A stretch of DNA of 64,000 bases from Motacilla alba alba. Lineage: Eukaryota; Chordata; Aves; Passeriformes; Motacillidae. The notes beneath the pieces were generated by a model, which did no database searches, was not told the DNA's origin, and saw nothing but the letters and a program-made list of their open reading frames with translations. A program made the translations under genes and the position numbers. Numbering within the stretch: the first letter of the stretch is position 1; each line of letters starts with the position of its first letter. The stretch covers positions 80,314,547 to 80,378,546 of the forward strand of contig NC_052016.1 in NCBI RefSeq assembly GCF_015832195.1, in the 5' to 3' direction. This document shows positions 1 through 13,399 of the stretch, piece by piece.

Positions 1-1158
1 ATATTACAGTTTTTCTTCATATAGTAAATATTTCATTAAATGATTCACCACATATTTACAGCATTATTTTTTTTCTTTATCTATCTTTTTATAAATGCAT
101 TTTGTGTGCCACTGCAATAGAGACCTGTGCATTAGTAATAATATCATTTTGATCAGGTATTGTATGATAATTCACCCTTGGAACCCTGTGTCTATAGAAA
201 AGAAAATAATTTTAAATTTTCATTGCTGATTTTTTAATGTATGCACAAGTTTGCTCCTTGCCATACTCTTTTATCCATATTAATTACTTCTTTCTCTGCT
301 GTCCTTGAGGGTTTTTTTCTTCTGGAGTTAGAAAGCTGCTAAGTATTACAAGGATTCCTATTACCTATATCACGTCTTAGCCTCAGTCTTGCTTTCTTCA
401 CAATCATCTGTTCAAATTCATGTCTTTCAAGCTTTCAGAAAAGAAAAGGCTGTACGGAGTTAACATACAAAGAGTCCCATTGTATTCTCAGTTACAGGCA
501 TGACCCATTTTTCTTTACAAACCCTCATGGCGCTTCAAATGAATTCCAGGCAAACACCATTTGGAGAGTATGGATGAGAAACAATGGGATGGAGATAACT
601 TTTCTCACAATTGACACCTGGTTGCTGCTTTTGAATGTTCAGATTTATTTTCTGAATGTTCCTTTTCGAACACGGTTTGAATAACTGCATGGATGATGTT
701 GCTCAGAACAAGGTGAAGCCATAAAGGCACAGGTGTGTCACACAGGCTCCTTAGGGACTGCGTGGACTTTTAGAAAAACTCTATGTTTCAAGTTTCTCAG
801 ATTCTAGACATCAGTAGATGAACACATTTCAGTCTTTCAGCTCCAGCTCCATGGTTACCTTCAGCACAGTATTTAAAAAATGTCATATGTCTTCTGAATT
901 CACAAAACCAAGTCACCTGAGACCCATCTCCTATAAAGGTATGAGACATATTTATCATGCTCCTGGTGAGCTGAGGCTGATTTACCTGAATCTTTCAATT
1001 TTCATGTTTATTGCTGGTCTCTGATTCACCAGTAGTCATAAGTAGATATGTGAAATTTGACAAGACCATTGACCTTAATAGAAAAGAGCTTTATCACTGA
1101 GTAGAATTAAATTCCTTTATTACATATGTCTTTGGAGCCTTCTAATACAAGTTTTTCT

Positions 1159-1184
1159 TCCTCTCTCTCTCTCTCTCTCTCTCA
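1159..1184. repeat. (CT)n microsatellite
   Basis: An uninterrupted run of about 13 CT dinucleotides, directly visible. It lies in AT-rich DNA with no gene around it. Confidence 0.9.
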
Positions 1185-1683
1185 ATAGAGTAATTCAGAG
1201 AAAAATCTGTGTTTCTTTCCAAGTAACTACATTCCTTAGAAGTTTAGAAATAAACCAAGATCCTCAAGTGCATGTGGGAGCAGACTAAGTTTAATGAAAA
1301 AGCTATCTTCCCTAATAAGTTGTTTTGGTTTTTTTTTTTTGCTTTCTTCTACAGCAAGATGAAGGGCAGATGTCGTAAAAATAGCCTTGGAGAAATAATA
1401 AAGAATGGATATTTTATTGCCACATTATGTCTAGTTTGTATATTCTGTTCTAGTGAACAGACTGACATATCCTGACATCTCAACAGCTTTTCATTGATTT
1501 GACATTGCACTTTCATCACCTCTTCTTTAATAGCCTCAGAAAGGCCACAATGTTGCCAGAATCCAGCTTTGCAAGTATATCACAGTGCTAGGAATTAACA
1601 AAGTCCTGACCTAAATGTTACAACAGAATGCTTCATGACTAAAAACCACTTCACAGATATTTTTATTAAACAGGTCAATGCAG

Positions 1684-1776
1684 TAAAAAAACCAAGCAAA
1701 AAAAACCACAACAAAACAAAAACCCACCAAACAACCCCCCCCCAAAAAAAACCTCAACTAAACAAAAACCAAACAA
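1684..1776. repeat. A/C-rich low-complexity tract
   Basis: The top strand is almost only A and C, with runs of A interrupted by CC or C and one run of about nine C. Similar tracts recur at 5.9, 11.3, 12.6, 16.6, 34.9, 39.5, 43.3 and 48.75 kb. The open frame across it encodes only Lys/Asn/Thr/Pro-rich sequence and is not a gene. Confidence 0.8.
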
Positions 1777-3112
1777 CATCATGTATGCTATCCTACATTC
1801 TTTTTTTCCTCTTTTGCAAATAAAGGCATGCTTAATTATCTAGACTTCTCAGGCATTTAAATGCTTTCTTCTTACATAAGTACCAGACCTAAATATAGAC
1901 AAGAATTTTCATCCTCTAGTTGTTAGGTTAATTGTAGACTACTGTAGCAGAGCACACAAAATCATTTCCCCCCCTCAGATGTTAATCTGAAGTTTGCTGA
2001 CTTTTCTGTTTTGTTACCAAGACCACTGGAAAGTCCCCAGGACACCACATGTTACTTGATAACTACCAATATAATGTCAAAGATCATAACAAATGACCCA
2101 CACCAACTCTACAAAGAGCTTTACTAAGCATCTGAAAGTCAGCTAAAAAGAAAAAAAACAAACTGTCTGTATGCATTGCCTTTGGAGTGTGGACCTGTTA
2201 CTTATCTATCTATGACTGCGTCTGGATTTTCTTACTCCTCAAAATTCAAAAAAAATTATTGTAAGACCAGACCAAGGATGAGTTAAGACTCACTCTAAAC
2301 AACTATGTTCCCCAAGCAGTAAAACAAATGAAGTCTGCTCTCCAAGAGCATTTTCTTTGATAGCTGGGTTCCCTGCTGTCCTTTGAGGTATAAAGCTACC
2401 ATGTTTCCTTTTGGGAGCTTCATAGTCAAATATGTGGAGTTCATTCTGTTTTCTATGCTCAGCTGGGTGGTTTTTAGTGGGCCATAAAAGAAGAAAATCA
2501 CTGATCTTAAGTTCTCTGCTTCCCTGAAAAATTATATAAAATTGATTGATAGGAATTTCCATTTCTCTAAAAAATCTAATTCAAATATGTGGTTTATTAA
2601 TCTACCTAAAACATGAAGATTTATTAAAAAAATAAAAAATAAGTAAAGCATGACATACAAACAGCATTAACAATTGCCACATTTTATCTATATTTCCAGT
2701 TCCTGTTGGTAATGAACAAGTTAACATTTAAAATCTTTTCATCAATGCAGAGTGAAAGCAATTATAGTAAGTTTTAACTGTGAAGGTCAGTAATCCATAT
2801 AATTTTTTGACTGAGATTGTAGAGAGCTATTGAAGGAATATGAAATTATTCTATATTAGCATTTCTTATTCAGATCTGGTACAAAATAGCAGTTGGCTTC
2901 ACCTTGCATAATTGAAATGCCCACAGACAGGAGAATAAACTCTCTCCTTTTTTTTTTTCCCTTTCCTTTGTCTTTCTTTAGCCCTGGTGAATGTCAAGGT
3001 CTATTTCTGCTCTGCTGCAAAAATCTGCAAAATTTTAAACTATGTTATTTTTAATGTTTTTGTATTTTATATCTTCACAAGTGAACAAACTCCCCAAATA
3101 CATTATAAGAAG

Positions 3113-3173
3113 GTTATACATTATAAAACTAGCTATGCATTAGTTATACATTATAAGTAGTTATACATTATAA
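3113..3173 (+). repeat. Small tandem repeat, 14-bp core in three copies
   Basis: The core gttatacattataa occurs exactly at about 3113, 3143 and 3160, with a partial copy just upstream near 3098. Spacing is irregular (30 then 17 bp), so this is a degenerate local duplication rather than a regular satellite. Confidence 0.75.
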
Positions 3174-5904
3174 GATTAGCACTCAGTGCACAGCAGCCCA
3201 CAACTTCCTATCTGTAATGACTGCACATCCAGTTACAAAGAGCTACATTAGTCGACTCCTGGCTTTCCTGAAGTTTTTTGGGTTTTGGGGGTTTTTTTTG
3301 GGTTTTTTGGTGGGAAAAGGGTTGGACTTTTTTTGTTGGATTTTTGTTGCTGTTTTGGTAGTTAAAATTTTTAATTACTCCTGTGTTTGCTCAGACACTA
3401 ATAGTTTATAATTAAGCATTTTTTTTAGAAACAATAAATTATTTATGTTCCCTTATATATAAATATATTAGGGAATTTTAATTATTAATTCTGGAGGAAG
3501 GGAAGAAGAGAGGAAGCAGCAAAAGATGAGGGAGTTTGTACTCTGTTATGTTTAAAAATGAAAGTAGAGGTTTAATTCAAATTAAATGCTGTCAAATTTT
3601 AAAAAATTATGAAATCATAAATATTGAGCATTAAAACATTAATTACATTGATCTATGAGCTTTCAGTTGCAGCCATCTGGGAGATTATGTAAAACATACA
3701 GAGAAAATCTGCTTTGATGTTTAAGATTTCATGAACAAGTAATAGAGAGCTTATGTATTCTGAGACATATTAAATAAACATAATGTGTTGTTTATGTCAG
3801 TCCTTACTTTTAGGTGTCTAATGGAAAAAAAAATCCAGTTGCTATGTGTTGTTTGGACCTCTCAAGCCTTGTAAGATTTAATGAATCTTGGGGGAGCAAA
3901 AATACAAAATTATGTATTTCCTCTGAAATGATGCAGAGAAGAAGACGAACATCAGCATTTGGGGAGTATCACTACAGAAAGGTAGTGAGCACAAATATGA
4001 GGACAGGAGAAAATAAGGGCCAGAAAGAATAAATAGGAAACTGAAGGTAAGGTTCAGTATTAATGAAAATTAATTAATTTTAAAAATTTAAATTAGCTAA
4101 TTCTAGCTCATATAAAGCTGACTGGATACATACACACACACACATGAATATGCTATGTGTATTCATCTTGATATTTAAGTAGTGATATTTTAAAAAGTAA
4201 AAAAAAATTAAAATGGTGAGAAACTTGGACCATTTTCATATTTCTGTGGCTGATTTCCCAGTATGATTTCTTTATTTGTTCTACATGAAAATAGTCACTT
4301 TTAATTTTTTTTTCTTTACTTGGTAATTCAAGTTAGGGGGACTTACTTGTTTATTTGTTTGGTTTTCCTTTAGACTTCACTATTATCAAGGAAGAAATGT
4401 ACTTTAATTATTTTATTCTGCAGCAAAAGTTGTAGCATAAAAATTGTAAGAAATTATATTCTATATTATCTGAATAGGTAAGAACACAATTTTTATTCTA
4501 GAATTTAACTCAGATATCAAGAGGGTTTTTTTTGTTTTTTTTTGTTTGTTTGTTCAACAGATCATGCAATCTGGAGATTTTTGGTTCTTTTCCTAGTATT
4601 ATAGCTATTTAACTATGAAGAAGGCTGACTGAACAATCATTCTTCCACTAGAAAATTGAGGAATAGTCATATCTAATTAAAGTAAAATTGTTTGCATTTT
4701 TACTCTTTCCTGAGAGCAGATGCTACTGAATTTATAGGAGGGAGAAAGAAAGAAAATTTCCATTACAAATGGTGGAATAATTGTGTTGCCACAAAAGACC
4801 ACTGTGTCCTTACGTTTAATGTTTCAGGTTGTTTTATGATTTGTGCATGATTGATTGAATGTAAAAATATCATTGATTTCTTCTGTTTGCACAAATTTTC
4901 CATCTTGCCTTCTTAGAAAAATTAATTAAATACGATTGTCATTTATGGGGTAAAAAGGAGTGATCTACCATCCCTTGAATTTTACCTTCCTGAACACTGT
5001 TTTATACTCCTCTATAAAAACTTCCCCACGTTTTTAAATAATGAAAAACAAAAGTAAAGAAAGGTAAAAGAAGAAGAACTTCTTATACTTGAAGACATGA
5101 TCCACATGTGCTTCTCCATCACAGTAGATGTCAGGAAAAAATATCAGAGTTGACATGCTAGTAGTCAAAACAGATATGATTCCTTGTTTCCTGAAAAAAT
5201 TAAAAAGTATTTTGTCATATGAGAACTGTTAATCATTAAATAATCACTCAATAATGTACATTATCATGACAAGCTGATACAAAATGGTTATGGCAGTATG
5301 CATTAATTTTTGACAGACTTGCAGTCCTCAGTCTTGCTTAAAGGAGTAGGTGAAGATAACATACATTAGAAAAAAAAATCAACAAAACAGGCAAGAGCCT
5401 TTTACATCATCAATATTTTCTTCAGGTATTTGTTAGAGTAAAACATTAAAAAGTGAAAATGTGTTTCCAGTTTATGCTGAGAATCAGCTGCATTAGTAGC
5501 CCTGTGCATTTTAAATTGTAGGCAGATTGGCTTATGCAGCAAAGCAGCATGATCTATCCTTTGTGAAGCTGAGCTATAAGCTGCCTTAGTGTTTGTATCC
5601 AAACAACTTTTTGGTGTTGGTTACCTACACTGCAGGTATTGAACCGAGTTTGGGTTAGTTCTTTTCTCACTACTCCATAATTCATTTCAGAAAAGAGAAA
5701 ATGATATAATTTGCAACATAACTAGTGTTTTACTTCTTCAGCTGATATTAAGCAATATATAGCACACAGAAGAAATAAACAAAAATAATTGTCTTAGAAC
5801 ATAATTTGTAGTACAGTACTCAATCTCAGATTATGGGTTATATATACAGAAATAAAGCCATATTGTAAGAAAAAAGAAACCAAATCTCCCCCCACATCCT
5901 CCCT

Positions 5905-5998
5905 CAAGAAAAAGAAAAAAAAAAAAAACAACAACAACCAAAAAAAAAACCAAAACAAAACAAAAAAGAAAAAAACAAAAAACAAAACATAAAAAACC
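5905..5998. repeat. A-rich tract flanking a retrovirus-like block
   Basis: About 90 bp of nearly pure A with scattered C and G. It directly precedes the GC-richer block that begins near 6000. The minus-strand frame across it reads as a run of Phe/Leu/Val and is a translation artefact. It could be an insertion tail or simply a slippage tract. Confidence 0.8.
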
Positions 5999-5999
5999 A

Positions 6000-7230
6000 T
6001 GCAGACCTAAGTAGACAATACTGACATTGCAGGTCACAGAGACAGCCAAAGACAAGGTGCTGCCTTCAGCAGCAGCCACATACAAGCACAAGCTCAGACA
6101 GCCATGTCCTGTGCTCTCTGGTGTTGGTAGAGGCAGGAGGTCACTAGTGCAGTGCATACAGCTCTCTCCAGGTTTACAATAATACGTTCACTCACCAATT
6201 TTCTCAGTACTGGTAGTACTGGCACAGGTCTTCTACCTGCCCCAGCAGCCCTGCCTGAATGACAGCCCCTCAATTTGATGGCTTCTCCAGTTTGAAGTTT
6301 GACAGGGAAGTCAAAGGCAAACCTCATGAGTACCTGGTTAGGGAAGATACAGACACCCCCCCCCACCCTGGACCCAGGCTCACAGAGCCCACAGTCCTCC
6401 AGCCTCTGGTGCTTATTCCCAGAATCTGCCTCATTCACCCCAATTCAACCAGTAGCTGATTTTGGAACTCTGTGTCTGTGTCTGTGTCTGTGTCTCTGTC
6501 TCTGTCTCTTGATTCTGTCTCTCTCTGTTCCTGCCTCAGGAGCTGTAAGATAAAGGTCCCCATTATCTCCAGTAGCTGACTCTGAGACCTCACAGCCTGG
6601 GGTGTCTGTAACCCAAGTCTGACTCCAGTCTGACTCCAGCAGCTGGCAACAAGTTTCACTCCCACACTCACACCTCACCAGCAGCTGACACTGAGTCCTT
6701 GCAGCTTACACGCACAGGCATGCACTGGCCAGAGTGTCATTATGCAGGAAGATAGTTAAGAAACTAATAAGATACAAAAAGACAGACCAGGCTCACAGTG
6801 AGCAGAGAAGCATGCTGACTGGCCCCACTTAACACACAATGTCTCCTTTCATGTGCCAGTCTCTATCCCCACTCTTTGGTACTTACAGCTCCTCCTTTCT
6901 GCTGCACATTCCTTCATTTCTTTGCACACTCCAATTCAATCAACATCCTGTAACCCTAGGCTGGCACCCTAATAGATTGCAAAACCCTCAATGGTCCTCT
7001 CTAAAATGATTCCTGCATTTTGATGATAGCCCATCAATTTGTGTATCTGACAGGGTTTCATGCGCTCCATTGTTGTTTGTCAGGTCTGTGTCTCCATATG
7101 CTTTGTTTATTACCTCCTGCTTTTCTGTGTCATGCCAGTTTCACATGATCCTCAATCAGACAGGTCTTACTGACATTGTGCTCACATTCCACACATTCTT
7201 ACACACTGACCTAACTGACTAAGGTTTTTT
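6000..7230. mobile_element. Endogenous-retrovirus-like (LTR-like) block
   Basis: This stretch is clearly richer in GC than its flanks and has the texture of avian retroviral LTR or leader DNA, with C-rich and CA/TG-rich text and no long clean frame. It contains a (TGTGTC)n run and a degenerate motif CCAG(T/C)AGCTG repeated near 6451, 6571, 6637 and 6679. The minus-strand frame at 6094-6438 is open for 114 codons but was not matched to a retroviral protein. Termini, target-site duplication and orientation could not be fixed. It may be a different class of repeat. Confidence 0.45.
6471..6510 (+). repeat. (TGTGTC/TGTCTC)n microsatellite
   Basis: Six-base units TGTGTC and TGTCTC repeat about six times without large gaps, inside the LTR-like block. 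Repetitive Arg-Asp/Asp-Thr frames on the minus strand arise from it and are not genes. Confidence 0.85.
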
Positions 7231-10200
7231 TTCTCAATATTGTCTCTGTTATCAGGTTTTTGCCTCCCACTTTATCTTAGTATCCCATTTTGATGAGGTC
7301 TTTGATCATATAACCTTAAAGAAACAGGTGGTCCTTCATTACATGTGATTAAAAAAAAAAGAAAATATTTAAAAATATTATTTTGCATATATACTCCATC
7401 TTATTTTTTATTTAATGTGGCTTTACTGAGAGTGATGGATTTGTCTGGCAAAGACATAATTCCACTGACTGCCAAAAAGATATGTGTACTGCACAACCAC
7501 GAGAAGAACTCTAGTTGGCAAACATCAACATGATGCGTGTGAGGCAGCTTCCGTTGGATGTCATGTATTGGCAAAATTCTGGGTTTTGTTTGTTTGTTTG
7601 TTTTTTCAAATATATATTATTGTTCCTATTATATTTCAAGTGCAGACGAAATAACAATTTCCCTAATATTTCAAAGGGTTCCTCATTTTTTTCTTACAGT
7701 TATTTCAGGTGATCAGAGTAATTAATAAATGCCACTGAACCTGCAGTGCAAGCTTACAAGGTAAACGATCGAGCACATCCAAAATCCCAAGGCACTGTGT
7801 CAATGGAGTTTTGACTTGGGATAAGAGTCTGAGCATCCCTGAATCAGAATTGACTGCTCTCCTGTCTGGGTATCAGTCCTCGACTAACATTTATACAATC
7901 CCAATGTATTTATGAAGAGGAGGTTCATGACCTTAAGCATTATCTATTTTATTTTAAACACCAATGCACATCAATACTATGAATTATTCAGGATATACTG
8001 AATTTCAATGTGTGACTTAGGTCAGGCTCCAAGATCATCATGTTTAAAATTCAGACAGAAGCAGTGCTTGAGGGGATTGTAAGAGGAAAGGATAACCTCT
8101 GGATTAATGAATGTATAACTAAGGATTTTATCATCATCCTTTTTTCGTACATTCTGATCACAAGAATATGATAAGTGCTGAAGTTAAAAAGGCTCAAATC
8201 CAAGCCTTTTCATGCCTTAAGAAAAATTCAGAAGTTACATCTCCTGTGGTCTATCTGCATGCTCTTCAGAAGGATGATCTGTCCTTCTGTCTTCCTTTGA
8301 ATTTAATATAATTAGCAGTGACATGTGGATCAATATGGTTTAAGCTTCCTCATTCTTCCACAGCTGTTAGTTAGAAGGACATTTAGAAATTTATAATTAG
8401 GAAGAAAAATTACTGAAAGATTCTATTTGTTAAAAAAATATAATTTTATAATTACTTGATTTTAACAGCCACCCTCAAACTCAGTAGACTGTATATCATT
8501 TTAAATCCCTAGTAAATCTGGCAGCTAGTTAAATTGATTTATGGTAACTCAGTCCATAATTGATCATTTTCTCACCTTTCTTACTTTTTAATCTTTTATT
8601 TACAAAAAGTGTTAATTGTCCTGAATTTTCAAAATATAACAAGAGGGCATGTTTGGATGATAAGGTTATTAAAATATTTTTGAGCATCTTTGCTTCATAC
8701 TGACATTAGAAACTTAACTGTCATTCAAACATAAGCTTTCTTTCCATCACAAGCGTAGAAAGTAAATCAGAAACTATATTGTACATTCAGTACAGATTTA
8801 TATTTAAATAGCTGTCTAATAAATCACTATTTCCTCTTGAACAATGTTTTCTAAATTCTGTCAGACTTCTTTCTAAATGATTACTATGTTTCTGCGATTT
8901 TGGAAACAGTATTTTAGACCTCAGTGGTGTTTCTAGTCACAGCCTGAAGAAAATCTAATAGATAATTACACAGCTTAGGAAACTTAAACTCTGAGACGAG
9001 TCTCCCTATCGAGAGAGAGAGACTAACATAACAAGACTACTTCTGTACTATACTGTGAACTACTAAAGGTGCGCAACAGTAATTTCTTACTTTCTTGTAA
9101 AGTGAGCACATGGACATGTTATTCACTTCCTTCCCTGAGGCTTTGAGGAGAAAAAAAAATCTACATCCCCACTATAAAGACTCAGGGACCCAAAACTTGA
9201 TTTATACCTCGGCAGACATACTTGAACATGGTCTAGATTACATTAAGAGACTTGAGAAAGGAACTTTACAGAATAAGACTCTTTGAAGCAGTTTGGTGTG
9301 GGACGATGAGTTATCCAGATGATGTGTTATTAATATGGTGCACATCTCCTATGTATGGATTTGAAAGCACTCACTAAGGATGCAGAGACTTTCTGTGAGG
9401 ACCTAAAGATGAGAATCTTACACTCAGAATAGGCAGAAATAAGAGACAGAGAAAGAGAGAATTCAGAGTGAAAATATTGTCAGAAAAGTATTTGCCCATC
9501 AGTGGTTGATCTCCATGTTTAATTTTCCATGAGAAAGACTGTGATTTCATACCAGGAAAATATGCACTCTGGGCCTGTTAATATCTTGTCATGAAGCAGA
9601 ATACTTGCTTACAGCTATCCAGTAATTTTCCATTGAATTGTATTCCAAGATCCAACAAAACTTTATCACTTCCAGTGATAAAATGGTTAACAATGGTCAT
9701 CTCACTATGATCATTCTCTAAGAGAGAATATAAGGTTCCCAAGTAAGAAATTTCTCTGATTTTTCTCATAGTCCTTTAGATGTATACTGTAACACCCTTA
9801 ATTTATTTCACCTCCTATGTAACTCAAGCCAGTCATTAAAAACTTTACTGTATTCTGTTCTTTTATATCTGATTCTTTTGCTGAAGTATAAAGACAGGGA
9901 TAATAACATGGCTTCAAAATAACAGTCCATTTCCATATAAAAATGTTGCATAACTATATGTCCACTTAAGTTAAGAAGCAGTCAAAGTGATTATATGAAA
10001 AACTGCACAAATGAGCCAAGTGTGCATAAATATATAAGATATAATGTGCATATTTTTGTTGTTGCTACATTTAATTACAATGACTCATGTCTGGGAATAT
10101 CATCTGGATGATGATGATGAATAATAGGTTCAATAGTACATACAATATACCTCAAATTAACAAGACATGTTGAATTCCCTCCTACATTTTTAAAAGTTCA

Positions 10201-10695
10201 TCCAAAGCTTGTTGAATCATTCCCTAATTATTAACAAAACAATGCTAATTAAGGGCAGTTTCTTTTATTTTTTATGGGAATTTGTTGATAGGAGATGATT
10301 TATACAGATGTGGTATACATCTAGATCTGGCATGCACTGGTTGAAATCAAGAATTGCAGGAATTCAAACACAGAGTTTAAATATTATGGGGGGTTTTTAG
10401 TTAGTTTACTCAGATACACAGATATCACAATGGAAATAAGAAATGAGAAAATTCAGTTTCTTTGAGCTTCTAGAATATGACACAATGCTTTGTGATTGCT
10501 ACTGCTTGTTTTACAACCCTTCATACTTGAAAACTCTTGGAATTTTGTGACCTAAACCTCCTCAGTGTCTACTGACAAAAACTTTCCCATCTTTTAAATA
10601 TTAACTGTATTTTAATATTTATTGAAATTTTGGATTTTAAAAAAGTGTAGCATTCAGATTTAGAAATACTGAAAAAAAACCAAAAATAAGTGTGC

Positions 10696-10719
10696 ATATA
10701 TATATATATATATATATAA
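10696..10719. repeat. (AT)n microsatellite
   Basis: About twelve uninterrupted AT dinucleotides, directly visible; no associated gene. Confidence 0.9.
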
Positions 10720-11306
10720 AGCTATTATTTGGACACATAAGCAGAACCTGTAACTGGTAAACAGATGAAGATCTGTTGTTCCAAGGCAAGAATAACTGAA
10801 AAAGAAGGGGGGAAAGAGGGAAAAAAAGCCCCAAACAAAACATGGGGCAATGTGACATTCTTTGTCTTCCCTGTTAATTTTTAGGAATATTTACAGTCAA
10901 CTAAAATATGCTTGCACGAGTAATATCTATTTATAAAAGGTATGGTACTTATACGGCATAAATGAATTAAACCAGTGAGTTTTTAGTTGAAGTTCTGACC
11001 AGACATGAAGTCAGAATAAAATTTGACCCAGGCTTTTGAGGAAGAAAGGTGGTTGCAGGTAAGTGAGAATTTATTTTAAGTTATCCTTTAAATTTCAGAA
11101 ATTAGACAAAAATATTGTGAATGTGCAATTGCAGGAGAGAACTTGATGTCTCAGGAGGACTCTCACAAGACTTTAACCTTTGATTTAGGGAATACATGCT
11201 TTCCTTAAAAAATTAATCTTTATGCCAGATGTTAAATATTATTTTTAATGTCTATTTGTCCAAAGGTAAGGAAAGATGTGAGAAACAGGTAAATGGTAGG
11301 GGTAAA

Positions 11307-11380
11307 AAAACCAAAACAAACTCCAGCCCATTCAAGCCCTCCCCCACAAAAAAACCCCAACAAAACCAAAACAAAATGAA
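11307..11380. repeat. A/C-rich low-complexity tract
   Basis: Runs of A broken by CC, CCCC and single C, similar in composition to the tracts at 1.7 and 48.75 kb. A frame crosses it but is Lys/Asn/Pro-rich and not protein-like. Confidence 0.75.
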
Positions 11381-13399
11381 CAATCCACAAAGCAAAGCTC
11401 TAGGATTTCCTTGTCATAATGTTAACCTGTTAAACTTTCTAACATATCAGTAATTTTCTATGTGCTGTATAAGCATTATTATTATGATTAATGAATGCCA
11501 TATAACATCGACACAGTGGGCAATCCAGTTTACAGCTATTGGCTTGTGACAGAAATCTCAAGGTACTGGCTTACTAACTAAAGTTAAAACAATAGCACAC
11601 TCAATTAAGTTTACAGATGGTAGGACCAGAAACCTTTTGAGCCAGATAATTAATTTTAGTAATTTAAACTTTAGTAACAATGGGTTTAGGTGGATTATGT
11701 TAATGTAAACAAAAAAGTAGCAAGGTTCCCATTAAACATGCCCCATGATACCTTGTGCTTTCCAAGAGTGGATTGGATTTGCCAGCAGTTTTATATCCTC
11801 CTGTGCTAACCATCCATGCAGAAAGTACAGCTGTTGGTGGTCAGCTTAGCAATTCAAATGTTTCACTTGAAAAGCCAGGACAGCATGACTTCTTCATCAA
11901 GGCATCTTGCAATGGCTACAAAATGGAACCAACAGCGCCACAGTGCAAGCAGAAAGAGTTCATGTAGTTTGTGCTGTTGGCAGTGAAGTGCCCTCTTGAA
12001 TAAGCATCAGTACAAACACAAGTATAAGTTATTCTGTGAAAAAGACTCTCTCCAAACTGAATTTATTCCAGTTAGCAAGTCCTTCTGTAATTAGTCATTT
12101 GAGTTGTATGTTACTTCAGCTTTTGATTTTTAAAACTACAAGCAGCTATTATTAGGACACTGACCAAAACAAATTAAATAAAATGGAAACCATGGCAGCA
12201 TGGAATAAGAACAGAAGTGCAACAAAGACAGTCTAATAACTTTATCTGAAATTGCAGATACGCAGTTGGAGAGTTACCACAAACTCCATGGTGACAAATT
12301 CTTTCATAATCATCAAAGACCTTTAGGAGATCAAAAGCCCTCAGCTTAAAAACATTCACAATAAACATTTGATTACTTATTGAAAGAAATAAGTCAAAAC
12401 ACATTTTACATGTAACAGCCTGCAACAATCTGAGGGAATTCAGCAGTTAAAATCAGAGACAAAAAATCTGTATCTATAATTTTAAATCATGGGTTGAATA
12501 TCTTTCAGTGAGTGACCCAGGCCAGAATGAACAACTAAGAACTTAATTAAGACATCTATGAAAATGTAGCAAAAAAAAAAACCAAAAAAAACCCAAATGC
12601 ATGAATTTCTTTTCTAGACGTTATGAAAGCAACCAAAGATGAAATGCAGAAAAATCACCATAAACAGAAAATAGAAAAATTCATTCTTGCACTTGTGAGA
12701 ATCCCATGTTATGACAGAGCATCAGTCCTTCTTACAGGTTCTTTTTCGTTATGGTTTTGTCCTGTCTGTTTTTGTTGTTGTTTTGGGGTTTGTGGGGGGA
12801 TTTTGTGATGTTAATGCTTTACCTCATACTTCTTTTATTAAAAGAAACCTTGGAATCAAAATATGGCTTTGCTTTCTAATGAAATTTTCATAGAAAAGTC
12901 CAGCTTAGGCTTTGCAAGTGTGAAATTCAGATAAGAAGAAGGAAGGGAAAAAAGTAAAGTGAGTTAATAATGTCCACAATGCATGCTTTTATTTTTACTC
13001 ATTTTTAATTAGTACCACATGTAATTGATTTAGATCTTTGACCTGTAGTGGGTTTGAGGTTGTTTCTTTTTGTGTTAATTTGGTTTAGTTTAGTTTTTTT
13101 TTTTCCTTTTTTCCCCTGAAACATTTGAGACCTGAGTTTGAAAGTGAGGTGAAACATTGTCTCCACTAACATCCTAAAAGTACAAAGACAGCTTTCAGCG
13201 TGAAAACTCCTTAAGGAATGGTGTGATGAGACCACTTTTAAGTGTTGTCAGAACTTCTATCCCTACTTGCTTTGGCTAGTGCTTTTTTCACATGGGAAAT
13301 TGCACACTTATTGCTACAATCATGTCCCCTGATTGAAGAGTCAAACATTTCTCCAAATCAGTCATCAGTTGCTACCTCTCTTCAAGTAAATCAGAAAAG

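Larger units (their letters stand above)
1..5900. other. AT-rich single-copy DNA, no gene seen
   Basis: No reading frame in this stretch looks like a conserved protein; the longest are under about 90 codons and low in complexity. It holds a short CT microsatellite, an A/C-rich tract near 1.7 kb, a small tandem repeat near 3.1 kb and a T/G-rich tract at 3.27-3.36 kb, the first three listed separately. No CR1 or LTR signature was recognised. Old, decayed repeats could be present but unrecognised. Confidence 0.6.
7240..13395. other. AT-rich DNA, no gene seen
   Basis: No supported gene or clear mobile element. A segment near 7770-7860 vaguely recalls the 3' part of ancient amniote CR1-like repeats, but this is too weak to annotate. 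It contains an (AT)n run at 10.7 kb and A/C-rich tracts at 11.3 and 12.57 kb. A short open stretch at 11746-11967 is discussed in the findings. Confidence 0.5.

Noticed and set aside
3113..3173. Possible CRISPR-like array
   Set aside because: Copies are too few, spacing is irregular, and the sequence is clearly animal nuclear DNA.
5794..6157. Minus-strand frames with long Phe/Val/Leu stretches resembling a membrane protein
   Set aside because: The hydrophobic part is translated poly-T; it does not represent a transmembrane protein.
6435..6678. Arg-Asp and Asp-Thr repeat peptides on the minus strand
   Set aside because: They arise from the (TGTGTC)n microsatellite.
7770..7860. Text resembling an ancient amniote CR1-like 3' region ("gtcaatggagttttgact")
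   Set aside because: The similarity is short and based on memory, too weak to annotate without a library search.
11053..11064. Perfect splice donor CAG|GTAAGT near 11058/11059
   Set aside because: No convincing acceptor or exon upstream; a nine-base match is expected by chance about once in a window of this size when both strands are counted.
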